A stretch of DNA of 39,232 nt from Lachnospiraceae bacterium. GTDB lineage: Bacteria; Bacillota; Clostridia; Lachnospirales; Lachnospiraceae. The notes beneath the pieces are model-generated. The model was not told the DNA's origin. It worked only from the letters and a program-made list of their open reading frames with translations, and made no database searches. The DNA lies in NCBI GenBank assembly GCA_017479285.1, contig JAFVCL010000033.1:1-39232 (forward strand). Direction: 5' to 3'. Shown piece after piece: positions 24,602 through 34,265 of this stretch. The position numbers and the translations under genes are program-made. Numbering within the stretch: position 1 is the first letter of the stretch; each line of letters begins with the position of its first letter.

Positions 24602-27600
24602 ATGATAGATTTTAATAAACTGGCCGATCCTGAGTTTTTCGAGGAGAACAAGCTTCCTGCCCACTCCGACCACAGCTTTCTTTTTGACGGAAAAAAGGCG
24701 GAAAAGAAGAATCTTAACGGTCTCTGGAAATTTAAATACGCAAGGAATCTTGATGAGGTTTCCGGGGGCTTTTATGCCGACGATTACGATTGCAGCTCAT
24801 GGGAGGATATAAGAGTCCCCGCCCATATCCAGATGGAGGGGTATGACAAGCCACAGTATGTAAATGTCCAGTATCCATGGGACGGTCACGAGGAGTGTGA
24901 CCCCGGCGAGCTTCCGAAGCAGTTTAATCCGGTTGGAAGCTATGCAAAAAATATCGAGATAGATAAGGTAACCGATGGTGATACCTTTATACTTTCCTTC
25001 AAGGGAGTTGAAAGCGCATTTGCTCTCTGGGTAAACGGAGAATACGCCGGGTACAGCGAGGGGTCCTTTTTGCCCGCGGAATTTGACATATCGGGCTTTG
25101 TAAGAGAGGGAGTAAACAAGATTGCGCTCGCGGTATTTAAGTGGAGCGCGTCAAGCTGGGCCGAGGACCAGGACTTTTTCCGTTTTTCCGGAATATTCAG
25201 AGATGTTGAGCTGTACAGGTATTCCGCTCCCTTCATAGAAGATATAAAGGTGGTATGCGGGCTTTCGGAGGATCTTAAAACCGGAAAGATACATATTACC
25301 GTAACCTCCAGCGGACCGCAGAAGGCCGCTTTAGAGCTTGTAAGGATCGGAAGAAGCGATATCGGAATGCCGGCTGAGGATTATCCCGCATACTGGGGAG
25401 CCGATGAAAAGGGAACGGTTGAAAATATTATAGATGCGCAGCTAAAGGAGGGTGAGAACTCCTTTGAAATAGATGTGGAGGAGCCGCTTCTTTGGAGCGC
25501 TGAGGCTCCCAATCTCTATAAGATTAAGGTGGCAGGCGCGGAGACCCTCTTCGGATTCAGGAGATTTGAGATAAAGGACGGAATAATGCTCCTTAACGGA
25601 AAGCGAATCGTATTCAAGGGCGTAAACCGTCATGAGTTTTCCGGAAAGCAGGGAAGGGTTCCCGACCTGTCCGAGCTCTGGACGGATATAGTTACGATGA
25701 AGCGCCATAATATAAACGCGATAAGGACATGCCACTATCCGGACAATTCGCCGATTTACGAGCTCTGTGACAGACTCGGACTGTATATGATCGCAGAGAC
25801 CGATCTTGAGACCCACGGAATCTGGACTCCGATACTCTACGGAGGAAGGGACAGAGATTACGCGGTTCCCGGAAATAACCCGAGATGGAAAAACATGGTG
25901 CTTGACCGCGCAAGGAGAATGTACGAGAGGGATAAAAATCATCCGGCGATACTTCTCTGGTCCTGCGGAAACGAGTCCTTCGGCGGAACCAATATAAAGG
26001 CGATGGCGGATCTTTTCAGAACCCTTGATAAGACGAGAGCGGTTCATTACGAGGGCGTGTTTAACGACAGAAGCGTCGAGGGAATAAGCGATGTCGAGAG
26101 CCAGATGTACACCTCGGTGGAGGGCATAAAGGAGTTTCTTGAAAAGGACAGAAGCAAGCCCTTTATCATGTGCGAGTACACCCACGCCATGGGAAATTCC
26201 TGCGGAGCGATGCACAAGTATACCGACCTTACCGAGACCGAGATGCAGTACCAGGGCGGTTTTATCTGGGATTATATCGACCAGTCCATAAATGCGGAAG
26301 ACCGCTACGGCGTTAAGTATCAAAAGTATGGCGGGGATTTTGACGACAGACCCTCGGATTACAATTTCAGCGGAAACGGTATCGTATACGGCGGCAGCAG
26401 GCTTCCCTCGCCAAAGATGCAGGAGGTCAAGTTCAACTACCGCAATTTCAAGCTTGATTTTGATTTTACGGACAAGGTTCAGATGGCCGCAGGTGGGGGA
26501 CAGTCTTCGGGAAAAGAAAGTTATGTAAACCTGATAATAAAAAACAATTCACTCTTTACCGATGCCTCGGAGTACGAATGTGTTTTAACATTTAGCTGTG
26601 ACGGGGTAAGGATTGCAGATAAGATCCTTGAGATCAGCTGTGCTCCCGGAGAGACAAAACGCTTCGAGGAGGTCTGCCGGGTTCCAAAGGCGGAGGGTGA
26701 AATAACGGTCAGCGCCTCACTCTACACAAAGGTCTGCCATGTATGGGGAGAGAGGGGTCATGAGGTTTCATACGGATGGGCTGTATATCCCTCGGCTAAG
26801 GGCAGGGCATATATAGCCTGCAATACAAGTGAGGTGATATCCGGCAAGAACGCGGTTATAAAGCGTCCCGATACGCTGCAGATCGTGTACAGCCAGTATA
26901 ACCTCGGAGTTAAGGGAGAGAATTTCTCGGCGATCTTTAATTACGGAGATGCCGGAATGCAGTCCTATACATACGGCGGAAAAGAGCTGTTTAAGGCGGC
27001 TCCGGTTCCGAATTTCTGGCGCGCGCCGGTGGACAACGACAACGGAAGCAGGATGCCACTTCGCTATGCCCAGTGGAAGATAGCAAGCCTTTACAGGAAA
27101 AGGTCGGACCGTCTCGGTGCAGCAAATCCCAAGGTGGAGGAATTTGCCGACAGAGTGGAGATCACCTATGATTACGAGTTCGCCACGACTCCGGTAAGCT
27201 ACGCGGTCCTTAAATATACCGTATACGGAAACGGAGCGGTAAAAACCTCTCTTTCCTACGATCCGGTAAAGGAGCTGGGAGACTGTCCCGAGTTCGGGAT
27301 CATGTTTAAGCTCTCCGCGGATCATGACCGTATTAAATGGTACGGAGAGGGTCCCGAGGAGACCTACAGCGACAGGCACGAGGGAGCAAAGCTTGGAATT
27401 TATGAAGGCGCTGTAAAGGATATGATGGCCGCGTATATGGTGCCGCAGGAATGCGGAAACCACACCGGAGTAAGATATGCCGATATCGTGGATGAGAGAG
27501 GAAGAGGAATCCGTTTTGCGAAGGTAAGCGGAAACAAAGACGGAGCAGGTTCTGCGGAAAACGGTGGGGATACCTTAAGCTTAAGCGCACTTCCCTACAC

Positions 27601-27787
27601 GCCCCACGAGATGGAAAACGCCACGCACCCGAACGAGCTTCCTCCCGTACATTACACCTATGTAAGAGTGGCAAAAGCCCAGATGGGCGTGGGCGGAGAC
27701 AACAGCTGGGGAGCCTGTGTACACCCCGAATATCTCATTGATGTCAGCAAAAAACTGGAATTTGAGTTCATATTCAAGGGAATTTGA
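24602..27787 (+). CDS. lacZ: Beta-galactosidase (glycoside hydrolase family 2, LacZ-type)
   Basis: Cytoplasmic beta-galactosidase of 1061 residues, near E. coli LacZ in length, without a signal peptide. Domains in order: sugar-binding beta-sandwich (about 40-215), Ig-like domain (215-325), TIM barrel (about 326-620), a further sandwich, and the Bgal small-chain domain (about 772-1055). The acid/base Glu458 lies in WSCGNESFGG and the nucleophile Glu525 in IMCEYTHAMGNS, matching E. coli E461 and E537. Substrate may be lactose or galactosides from plant or host glycans. AAAGGAT precedes the ATG. Only 3 bp separate its stop from the next gene, so it leads an operon with signalling genes. Confidence 0.96.
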   Translation: MIDFNKLADPEFFEENKLPAHSDHSFLFDGKKAEKKNLNGLWKFKYARNLDEVSGGFYADDYDCSSWEDIRVPAHIQMEGYDKPQYVNVQYPWDGHEECDPGELPKQFNPVGSYAKNIEIDKVTDGDTFILSFKGVESAFALWVNGEYAGYSEGSFLPAEFDISGFVREGVNKIALAVFKWSASSWAEDQDFFRFSGIFRDVELYRYSAPFIEDIKVVCGLSEDLKTGKIHITVTSSGPQKAALELVRIGRSDIGMPAEDYPAYWGADEKGTVENIIDAQLKEGENSFEIDVEEPLLWSAEAPNLYKIKVAGAETLFGFRRFEIKDGIMLLNGKRIVFKGVNRHEFSGKQGRVPDLSELWTDIVTMKRHNINAIRTCHYPDNSPIYELCDRLGLYMIAETDLETHGIWTPILYGGRDRDYAVPGNNPRWKNMVLDRARRMYERDKNHPAILLWSCGNESFGGTNIKAMADLFRTLDKTRAVHYEGVFNDRSVEGISDVESQMYTSVEGIKEFLEKDRSKPFIMCEYTHAMGNSCGAMHKYTDLTETEMQYQGGFIWDYIDQSINAEDRYGVKYQKYGGDFDDRPSDYNFSGNGIVYGGSRLPSPKMQEVKFNYRNFKLDFDFTDKVQMAAGGGQSSGKESYVNLIIKNNSLFTDASEYECVLTFSCDGVRIADKILEISCAPGETKRFEEVCRVPKAEGEITVSASLYTKVCHVWGERGHEVSYGWAVYPSAKGRAYIACNTSEVISGKNAVIKRPDTLQIVYSQYNLGVKGENFSAIFNYGDAGMQSYTYGGKELFKAAPVPNFWRAPVDNDNGSRMPLRYAQWKIASLYRKRSDRLGAANPKVEEFADRVEITYDYEFATTPVSYAVLKYTVYGNGAVKTSLSYDPVKELGDCPEFGIMFKLSADHDRIKWYGEGPEETYSDRHEGAKLGIYEGAVKDMMAAYMVPQECGNHTGVRYADIVDERGRGIRFAKVSGNKDGAGSAENGGDTLSLSALPYTPHEMENATHPNELPPVHYTYVRVAKAQMGVGGDNSWGACVHPEYLIDVSKKLEFEFIFKGI

Positions 27788-27790
27788 TGA

Positions 27791-29938
27791 ATGAGAAGAT
27801 TTTCTTTAAAAAATGAAAAACACCGCCGTTTTTTTTACGCGTTTCTTATCAGTTTCGGAGGCGTACTGGTAAATCTTATTCTGGGATATTTTATGACCTT
27901 TTTCGATATCCCGCTTTATCTTGATACCATAGGAAGCATGATAGTCGCCGCCATGGGAGGTTTTTTACCCGGCGTGTTGGTGGGATTTGTCACAAACCTT
28001 CTTAAGCTGACATACGATCCGACGGCTATGTATTACGGCGTACTTAATGTCCTTATCGCCTTTTTTACGGCTTTCTTCGCGCGAAGGGGCTGGTTTAAAA
28101 AGGCGTGGGGCGTTATAGGGATGATATTTATCTTTACCTTTATCGGAGGCGGCATTGGTTCACTGATCCCGTGGTTTATGGATGGACTTTCCTTTGACAG
28201 CGAATCCCTCGCCGGAGTCCTTTACGGAACGGGCTTTTTTAACGCGGTATGGGCCCATATAGTATCGAGCCTGGTCACTGATCTGCCGGACAAGGCGCTG
28301 TCGGTGCTTGTGGCATTTACGGTCTTAAGAGCCATACCGCAAAAGTATCACAGGCTTGCAAGGTACGAGGATCATCCGCAGTCCGATGTATCCGCCCGGG
28401 AAGAGGAGGAGCCGGATTATCGGGCAAAGGGAAGAAAGACCAACAGGATAATGTCCCTCAAGACAAAGATACTGCTTGTCATGAGCTTTTCACTTGCCAC
28501 GGTCGCCATCGTTTCGATAGTCATCGGTATGGTAGTGTACCGGAAGACAATGATCCGGGAGCACACAAGGATAGCTCAGGGAACCGCGGATACCGTGGCA
28601 AGGATCCTCAATGCGGACATGATAGATTCATATCTTGTGATGGGCAGTGAAACCGGAAGCTACGCGGTGGAAAAGAAAATGCTGGAGGATATACTGTACG
28701 GCTCCACGGACATTACATATCTCTATGTCTACAAGATAATGGAGGATGGCTGTCATGTGGTGTTTGATATTTCAACGGAGGATACCGAAGCGGAGGAGCT
28801 GGGTACGGTAATACCCTTTGACGAGGGCTTTAAGGACGATCTGCCGGATCTTCTTGCGGGTCGCCCCATCGATCCGGTCATAACCAACGATAAATACGGA
28901 TACCTTCTGACGGCATATTCGCCGGTGTACAACTCCGCGGGGAGATGTGTCTGCTATGTTGGGGCGGATGTTGATATGGGGATACTTGCCCAGATGCAGA
29001 GAAGCTATCTTGTGGAGATGATCTCGGTATTTTTGGGATTCTTTATACTTGTATGTGTATTTGTTGTCTGGCTTAGCGAAACCCAGCTTATAATCCCCGT
29101 AAATTCCATATCCCGGTACATCAACGGCCTTGCGGGAACGGAAGATATTCAGGACATAATCGATGAGAATATCAGGAATTTCAGGAAGCTGGATATCCGC
29201 ACAGGTGACGAGGTGGAAAAGCTCTATGATTCCATCGGACGGATGATGGTCAACCAGTCCGAACAGCTGAGGAGTATCCGGAGGCTTTCGGATTCCACCG
29301 CAAAGATGCAGGACGGACTGATCATAACCATGGCGGATATGGTCGAGAACCGGGACTCCGATACGGGAGCCCATATCCAGAAAACCGCGGCCTATGTAAA
29401 GATAATAGTTGAGGGACTGAAGAAAAAGGGATATTACGCGGAAAAGATAACTCCGAAATTTATGTCCGATGTGGTGCGTTCGGCGCCGCTTCATGATGTG
29501 GGAAAGATAAATATTCCCGACTGGGTACTCAACAAGCCCGGAAAGCTTTCGGACGAGGAGTATGAGATCATGAAAACCCATACCACTGCCGGAAAGGATA
29601 TCCTTGATAAGGCGATAAAGACCGTAAAGGGCGGAAATTATCTCAAGGAGGCAAGGAATATGGCTGCCTACCATCATGAGAGATGGGATGGCAGGGGCTA
29701 TCCGGAGGGACTCCACGGCGAGGTTATCCCTCTTTCCGCGCGTATAATGGCGGTGGCTGATGTATTTGACGCGCTTACATCGCCCCGGGTCTACAAGCCG
29801 GCGTTCTCCCTTGAGGAGGCCTTAAGGCTGATAAATGAGGGACGGGGAACCCAGTTTGATCCGAAATGTGTGGAAGCATTGATGGATTCTCTTCCGGAGG
29901 TTCAGGTAATACTCAGAAAGTATTCCAAGAGCGTGTAG
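27791..29938 (+). CDS. HD-GYP protein with an ECF-S-like membrane domain and an extracytoplasmic sensor
   Basis: Predicted cyclic-di-GMP phosphodiesterase, 715 residues. Residues 10-195 are about five or six membrane helices resembling the substrate-binding (S) component of ECF vitamin transporters (DIPLYLDTIGSMIVAAMGG, PGVLVGFVTNLLK). A second membrane-bounded part follows: helix near 230, an extracytoplasmic Cache-like domain (about 255-405), helix near 415, HAMP-like linker, then HD-GYP (about 510-710). Catalytic residues are complete: His568-Asp569 in LHDVGK, the KTHTTAG His, His628-His629 in YHHERWDGRGYP, and AVADVFDAL. It is the second gene of the lacZ operon. The GYP motif supports c-di-GMP hydrolysis, but the substrate is untested. 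Confidence 0.88.
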   Translation: MRRFSLKNEKHRRFFYAFLISFGGVLVNLILGYFMTFFDIPLYLDTIGSMIVAAMGGFLPGVLVGFVTNLLKLTYDPTAMYYGVLNVLIAFFTAFFARRGWFKKAWGVIGMIFIFTFIGGGIGSLIPWFMDGLSFDSESLAGVLYGTGFFNAVWAHIVSSLVTDLPDKALSVLVAFTVLRAIPQKYHRLARYEDHPQSDVSAREEEEPDYRAKGRKTNRIMSLKTKILLVMSFSLATVAIVSIVIGMVVYRKTMIREHTRIAQGTADTVARILNADMIDSYLVMGSETGSYAVEKKMLEDILYGSTDITYLYVYKIMEDGCHVVFDISTEDTEAEELGTVIPFDEGFKDDLPDLLAGRPIDPVITNDKYGYLLTAYSPVYNSAGRCVCYVGADVDMGILAQMQRSYLVEMISVFLGFFILVCVFVVWLSETQLIIPVNSISRYINGLAGTEDIQDIIDENIRNFRKLDIRTGDEVEKLYDSIGRMMVNQSEQLRSIRRLSDSTAKMQDGLIITMADMVENRDSDTGAHIQKTAAYVKIIVEGLKKKGYYAEKITPKFMSDVVRSAPLHDVGKINIPDWVLNKPGKLSDEEYEIMKTHTTAGKDILDKAIKTVKGGNYLKEARNMAAYHHERWDGRGYPEGLHGEVIPLSARIMAVADVFDALTSPRVYKPAFSLEEALRLINEGRGTQFDPKCVEALMDSLPEVQVILRKYSKSV

Positions 29939-29987
29939 GAAAGAGAAAGGTAATTTGACCGAACAAAAACAGTTGGAGAGATAACCA

Positions 29988-32900
29988 ATGGTTAATACTT
30001 TCAAAAAGATAAGATCAGCAGGCGTAATATGTATGGCGGTCTGTATGGTTTTCGCAGCCTTTGCGGGGACGACGGGAAGCCTTAATGCGGCAGAGTCGGA
30101 CACCGGTTCCGAGAATACCGCAGACAATACGGCGCTTGAGCAGGCAAAGCTTGTGGGCGGCGGTTACGCCGCAACCGGCCAGCTTGGGGATGTGGGTTAT
30201 ACGACCCAGATCTATGATGCCACAAACGGTCTGCCCACCTCCGATGCCAATTTTATCCTCGGTTCAAGTGACGGATATGTTTGGATCGGCGGCTACAGCG
30301 GGATCATAAGATACGACGGAAGCATCTTTGAGAGACTGGATACCGACAAGGGACTTACAAGCGGAAGAGGTCTTTTCGAGGACAGCAGGGGCAGGATCTG
30401 GGTCGCCACGAATGATAACGGCGTTGTAATGATAAACGGAAGCGAGGTCGTCCATTTAACATACAAGGATGGGCTTCCTTCCTCCTCCATAAGGGTATTT
30501 TCGGAGGATGATGAGGGCAATATTTTTGTCGGGACCACCGCCGGCGTCTGCTATATAGACTCCTATCTTCATGTAACCCTGTTAAGCCACTCAAAGATAA
30601 ATGAGGAGAGGATACTCAGGCTGGATTCCGACAGCAACGGGGTGGTGTACGGACAGACCGCGGACGGAATAGTTTTTTCCATCGAGGACTGCAAGCTGAA
30701 GGAGATATATGAGAGCAGTGATCTCGGGATAAACAAGGTAACAACCATCCTATGCGATCCCAACAATCCGGGAAAGCTGTATTTCGGAACCGACGGAAGA
30801 TATGTTTACTACGGAAATCTTGGCACAAGGGCTACCTCCATGAGGAAGATATCCGTGGATCCCATAAAGGATGTCCACTGGATGTCCTACGACTGCGGAA
30901 GAGTATGGATATCCTCCACCAGCCGTGTAGGTTATCTCGACAAAAAATTCGAGATAAAGCTTCTTGACAATCTGCCCTTTAGCAGCGCCATCGAGATGAC
31001 AGCCTCGGACTACCAGGGGAATCTCTGGGTGGCCTCATCCACACAGGGAGTTTTGAAAGTCATCTCAAATTCCTTTTCCAATGTGACAGAGAAGGCGTCG
31101 CTTTCGAAGGAGGTTACAAACGCAACCTGTTGTGTCGGGGGAAAGCTGTATATAGGAACGGACAACGGGCTTCGGATAATTGATGAAAACGGTGTCGCCA
31201 TCGAGGATAAGCTGACCCAATATATCGGTAATTCAAGGATCAGATGTATCACAACGGATAACGATGAAAATATATGGATAGCCACATTTACGGGGGATCT
31301 CGGTCTGGTCTGCAAAAAGAAGGACGGATCGGTAAAGTCGTATACGACTGCGGAAGGATTGCCCGGAAATAAGGTAAGGTGCTGTATCAATTCCCGGGAC
31401 GGATCCCTTATTGTGGGTACAAACGACGGTATCGCCATAATCCGGGACGTGGAGGTTACCGGGACCATCGGCGCCGGGGACGGCATAAAGAACACGGTCA
31501 TGCTGACTGTCTGTGAGGGGGACAATGGAGAGATCTACGCGGGCAGCGACGGTGACGGATTATATGTGATAAGTGACGGAAGAGTTGCAAGAATTTCCAG
31601 AGATGACGGACTGACAAGCGATGTCATCATGAGAATAAAGAAGGACGAGGAAAGGGGAGTATACTGGATCGTAACATCAAACTCCATCGAATATATGAAG
31701 GAGGGGGTAATAAAGCAGGTCGCTTCCTTCCCCTATAACAACAATTACGATCTTTATTTTGACGATAACAGCAATATCTGGATAATCTCATCCTACGGAA
31801 TATACTGTGTAAAGGCGCAGGATATGGTGGATGACAGAGTTTCGGATTACAGGATATACACGATCTCAAACGGACTTACAAGCACGCCCACGTCAAACTC
31901 CTACAGCGGGCTTGACGAGAAGGGTAATCTTTATATTTCCTGCAGGGACGGGGTGTGCAGGGTCAATATAAACGGTTTCTCGGACGAGAGTATAGTCGCG
32001 AGAACGGCGATAAGCTCGGTCTACTGCGGCGACGAAAGGATAGAGCCGGATGCAAACGGAACATATACCCTTCCCCCTGCGGACTCCCGTATAAGGATAA
32101 CGGCATCGGTGCTGGATTATACGCTGGCAAATCCGACTGTCCGTGTGTTTATTGAAAACAGGGAGGATGAGGGACTTACGACCACAAGGGACAAGCTGAT
32201 ACCTCTTGAATATACCGGACTTAAATACGGAGATTACACGCTCCATGTCCAGGTGCTCGACAACATGGGAAGCGTGGTTTTGGATGATCCCTACAGGATA
32301 GTCAAGCAGCCCAGGATCACCGAGCTTTTGATATTCAGGATATTGCTGTTCATAATAGTTGCCTTTCTTGCGGCGTTTATAGTCTGGCGTATCATGAAGA
32401 GCACCGTTGTCTCAAAGCAGTATGATGCCATAAGGCAGGCAAAGGAGGACGCGGAGAGGGCAAACAAGGCTAAATCCACCTTCCTTGCGAATATGTCCCA
32501 TGAGATACGAACCCCCATCAATACGATAATGGGTATGAACGAACTTGCACTGCGTGAGGATGCGACAGGTGTTCCCAAGGGATATTTCATGTCGATGATG
32601 AATTATTCCTTCGACATAAGGAACGCGTCCGAAACTCTTCTCGGACTTATCAACGACCTTCTTGATATGTCGAAGATAGAGTCCGGAAAAATGCATATCG
32701 TGGAGCAGGAATACGATACCGTGGATATGTTAAGATCCATAGTGTCGATGATAAGGGGAAGGAGCAACGAAAAGGAGCTGGTCTTTGATGTCGTGATCGA
32801 CGAGATCTTGCCGAAGCGCCTCTACGGTGATGCCGGAAAGATCAAGCAGGTGGTTTTGAATCTCCTTACCAACGCCGTTAAATATACCGAGCGCGGCGGC

Positions 32901-34265
32901 TTCTGCCTTAGCGTGTATATGGAGGAGCGGGAGAACGACAGGGCGGTTATAAAGTTCTCGGTTAAGGACACCGGAATAGGTGTCAGGCCCGAGGACATGG
33001 ACAAGCTTTTCACCGCTTATGAGAGGCTTGACGAAAAGAAAAACAGCGGTATCCAGGGAACCGGTCTCGGACTTGATATATCCCGGAGATTCGCCGAGCT
33101 TATGGGAGGTACTCTTATCTGCGAGAGCGAGTATGGCAAGGGATCGGAATTCATACTTACCGTTGCGCAGAAGATCGCGGACAAGACCCCTATCGGGCTG
33201 TTTGCGGAGCACGATGAAACCACGGCAAAGGGACCCTATGTTCCCAAATTTATCGCTCCCGACGCGGATATCCTTGTTGTTGACGATACACCGATGAATC
33301 TTAATGTAATAAAGGGACTCTTAAAGGCTACAAAGGTGTTCGTTACCACGGTTACCAGCGGAGAGGAATGTCTCGAAGCGATAAAGGAGACCAAATTCAA
33401 TGTTGTATTTCTCGACCATATGATGCCGGGGATGGACGGAATAGAGACCATAGAAAAAATCAGGTTAACCCAGCCCGATCTTCCCGTTTACGCCCTTACC
33501 GCAAATACGGCCGTGGGTGAGGATTTCTATATTTCGAAGGGATTTAACGGTTATCTGACGAAGCCGGTAGACGGAGAGCTTATTGAAAAGACAATCCTCA
33601 AACATCTTCCCGAAGAGATCGTGGAAAAGCCCACATCGGCGGATGCCGTGCAGGAGCTCGAGGAAATCCCGGAGGAGATGAACTGGATATATGATATACC
33701 CGAGATAAATGTGGAGGAGGGTATTAAGAATTCCGGTGGAGTAAGCAGCTATCTTTTCGCGCTTAGTCTTTTCTTTGATACGATTGACGAAAATTCAAAG
33801 GTGATAAGCGATTCCTACGAGAGCGGAGATATAAGGCTCTATACGATAAAGGTACATGCGCTTAAGAGCTCCGCAAGGATAATCGGAGCGGAAGAACTTT
33901 CACGGCTCTGCGCGGAGCTTGAGAGCGCGGGAAACAAAGAGGATATGGATTTCATCGATGCCAACACCGAAAAGCTTCTTACGGATTACGCAGCCTTTAA
34001 GAAGAAACTCGAAAGGATAGAAAAAGAGAGCGGGGATGATGAGAAGGAACCGGTTCCGGAGGATACCCTTAAGGATGCGTACGAGGCATTGGGAGATATC
34101 ATTTCGCAGATGGATTACGATTCGGTTGAGATGATCCTGGGAGAACTTAAGGAGTACAGACTCCCGGATGAGGACGGGGAATTCTTTAAAGAGCTTGAAA
34201 AGAAACTGAAGTCCTTTGACTGGGACGGAATGGAAGAAATGATTCGGGAGAAACGCAATGTATGA
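29988..34265 (+). CDS. Hybrid sensor histidine kinase with Reg_prop beta-propellers, REC and HPt domains
   Basis: A 1425-residue membrane sensor. A signal peptide (about 1-35) precedes an extracytoplasmic region of repeated propeller blades (about 60-690; examples [20 protein letters not shown] and [20 protein letters not shown]), then a Y_Y_Y-like Ig domain (about 690-770) and a membrane helix (780-803). Inside the cell are HisKA with His838 in [11 protein letters not shown], HATPase ([28 protein letters not shown]), a receiver with Asp1143 in [11 protein letters not shown], and an HPt domain with His1290 in [10 protein letters not shown]. The build resembles the glycan-sensing hybrid two-component systems of Bacteroidetes, but it ends in HPt rather than an AraC DNA-binding domain. 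Its location after lacZ suggests sugar sensing. It overlaps the next gene by 8 bp. Confidence 0.92.
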   Translation: MVNTFKKIRSAGVICMAVCMVFAAFAGTTGSLNAAESDTGSENTADNTALEQAKLVGGGYAATGQLGDVGYTTQIYDATNGLPTSDANFILGSSDGYVWIGGYSGIIRYDGSIFERLDTDKGLTSGRGLFEDSRGRIWVATNDNGVVMINGSEVVHLTYKDGLPSSSIRVFSEDDEGNIFVGTTAGVCYIDSYLHVTLLSHSKINEERILRLDSDSNGVVYGQTADGIVFSIEDCKLKEIYESSDLGINKVTTILCDPNNPGKLYFGTDGRYVYYGNLGTRATSMRKISVDPIKDVHWMSYDCGRVWISSTSRVGYLDKKFEIKLLDNLPFSSAIEMTASDYQGNLWVASSTQGVLKVISNSFSNVTEKASLSKEVTNATCCVGGKLYIGTDNGLRIIDENGVAIEDKLTQYIGNSRIRCITTDNDENIWIATFTGDLGLVCKKKDGSVKSYTTAEGLPGNKVRCCINSRDGSLIVGTNDGIAIIRDVEVTGTIGAGDGIKNTVMLTVCEGDNGEIYAGSDGDGLYVISDGRVARISRDDGLTSDVIMRIKKDEERGVYWIVTSNSIEYMKEGVIKQVASFPYNNNYDLYFDDNSNIWIISSYGIYCVKAQDMVDDRVSDYRIYTISNGLTSTPTSNSYSGLDEKGNLYISCRDGVCRVNINGFSDESIVARTAISSVYCGDERIEPDANGTYTLPPADSRIRITASVLDYTLANPTVRVFIENREDEGLTTTRDKLIPLEYTGLKYGDYTLHVQVLDNMGSVVLDDPYRIVKQPRITELLIFRILLFIIVAFLAAFIVWRIMKSTVVSKQYDAIRQAKEDAERANKAKSTFLANMSHEIRTPINTIMGMNELALREDATGVPKGYFMSMMNYSFDIRNASETLLGLINDLLDMSKIESGKMHIVEQEYDTVDMLRSIVSMIRGRSNEKELVFDVVIDEILPKRLYGDAGKIKQVVLNLLTNAVKYTERGGFCLSVYMEERENDRAVIKFSVKDTGIGVRPEDMDKLFTAYERLDEKKNSGIQGTGLGLDISRRFAELMGGTLICESEYGKGSEFILTVAQKIADKTPIGLFAEHDETTAKGPYVPKFIAPDADILVVDDTPMNLNVIKGLLKATKVFVTTVTSGEECLEAIKETKFNVVFLDHMMPGMDGIETIEKIRLTQPDLPVYALTANTAVGEDFYISKGFNGYLTKPVDGELIEKTILKHLPEEIVEKPTSADAVQELEEIPEEMNWIYDIPEINVEEGIKNSGGVSSYLFALSLFFDTIDENSKVISDSYESGDIRLYTIKVHALKSSARIIGAEELSRLCAELESAGNKEDMDFIDANTEKLLTDYAAFKKKLERIEKESGDDEKEPVPEDTLKDAYEALGDIISQMDYDSVEMILGELKEYRLPDEDGEFFKELEKKLKSFDWDGMEEMIREKRNV

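Noticed and set aside
28772-29716. A 314-codon open frame opposite the first HD-GYP gene, and similar long antisense frames at 9187-10047 and 25442-26323
   Set aside because: All are opposite well-supported genes, show no family motifs and have no independent start signals.
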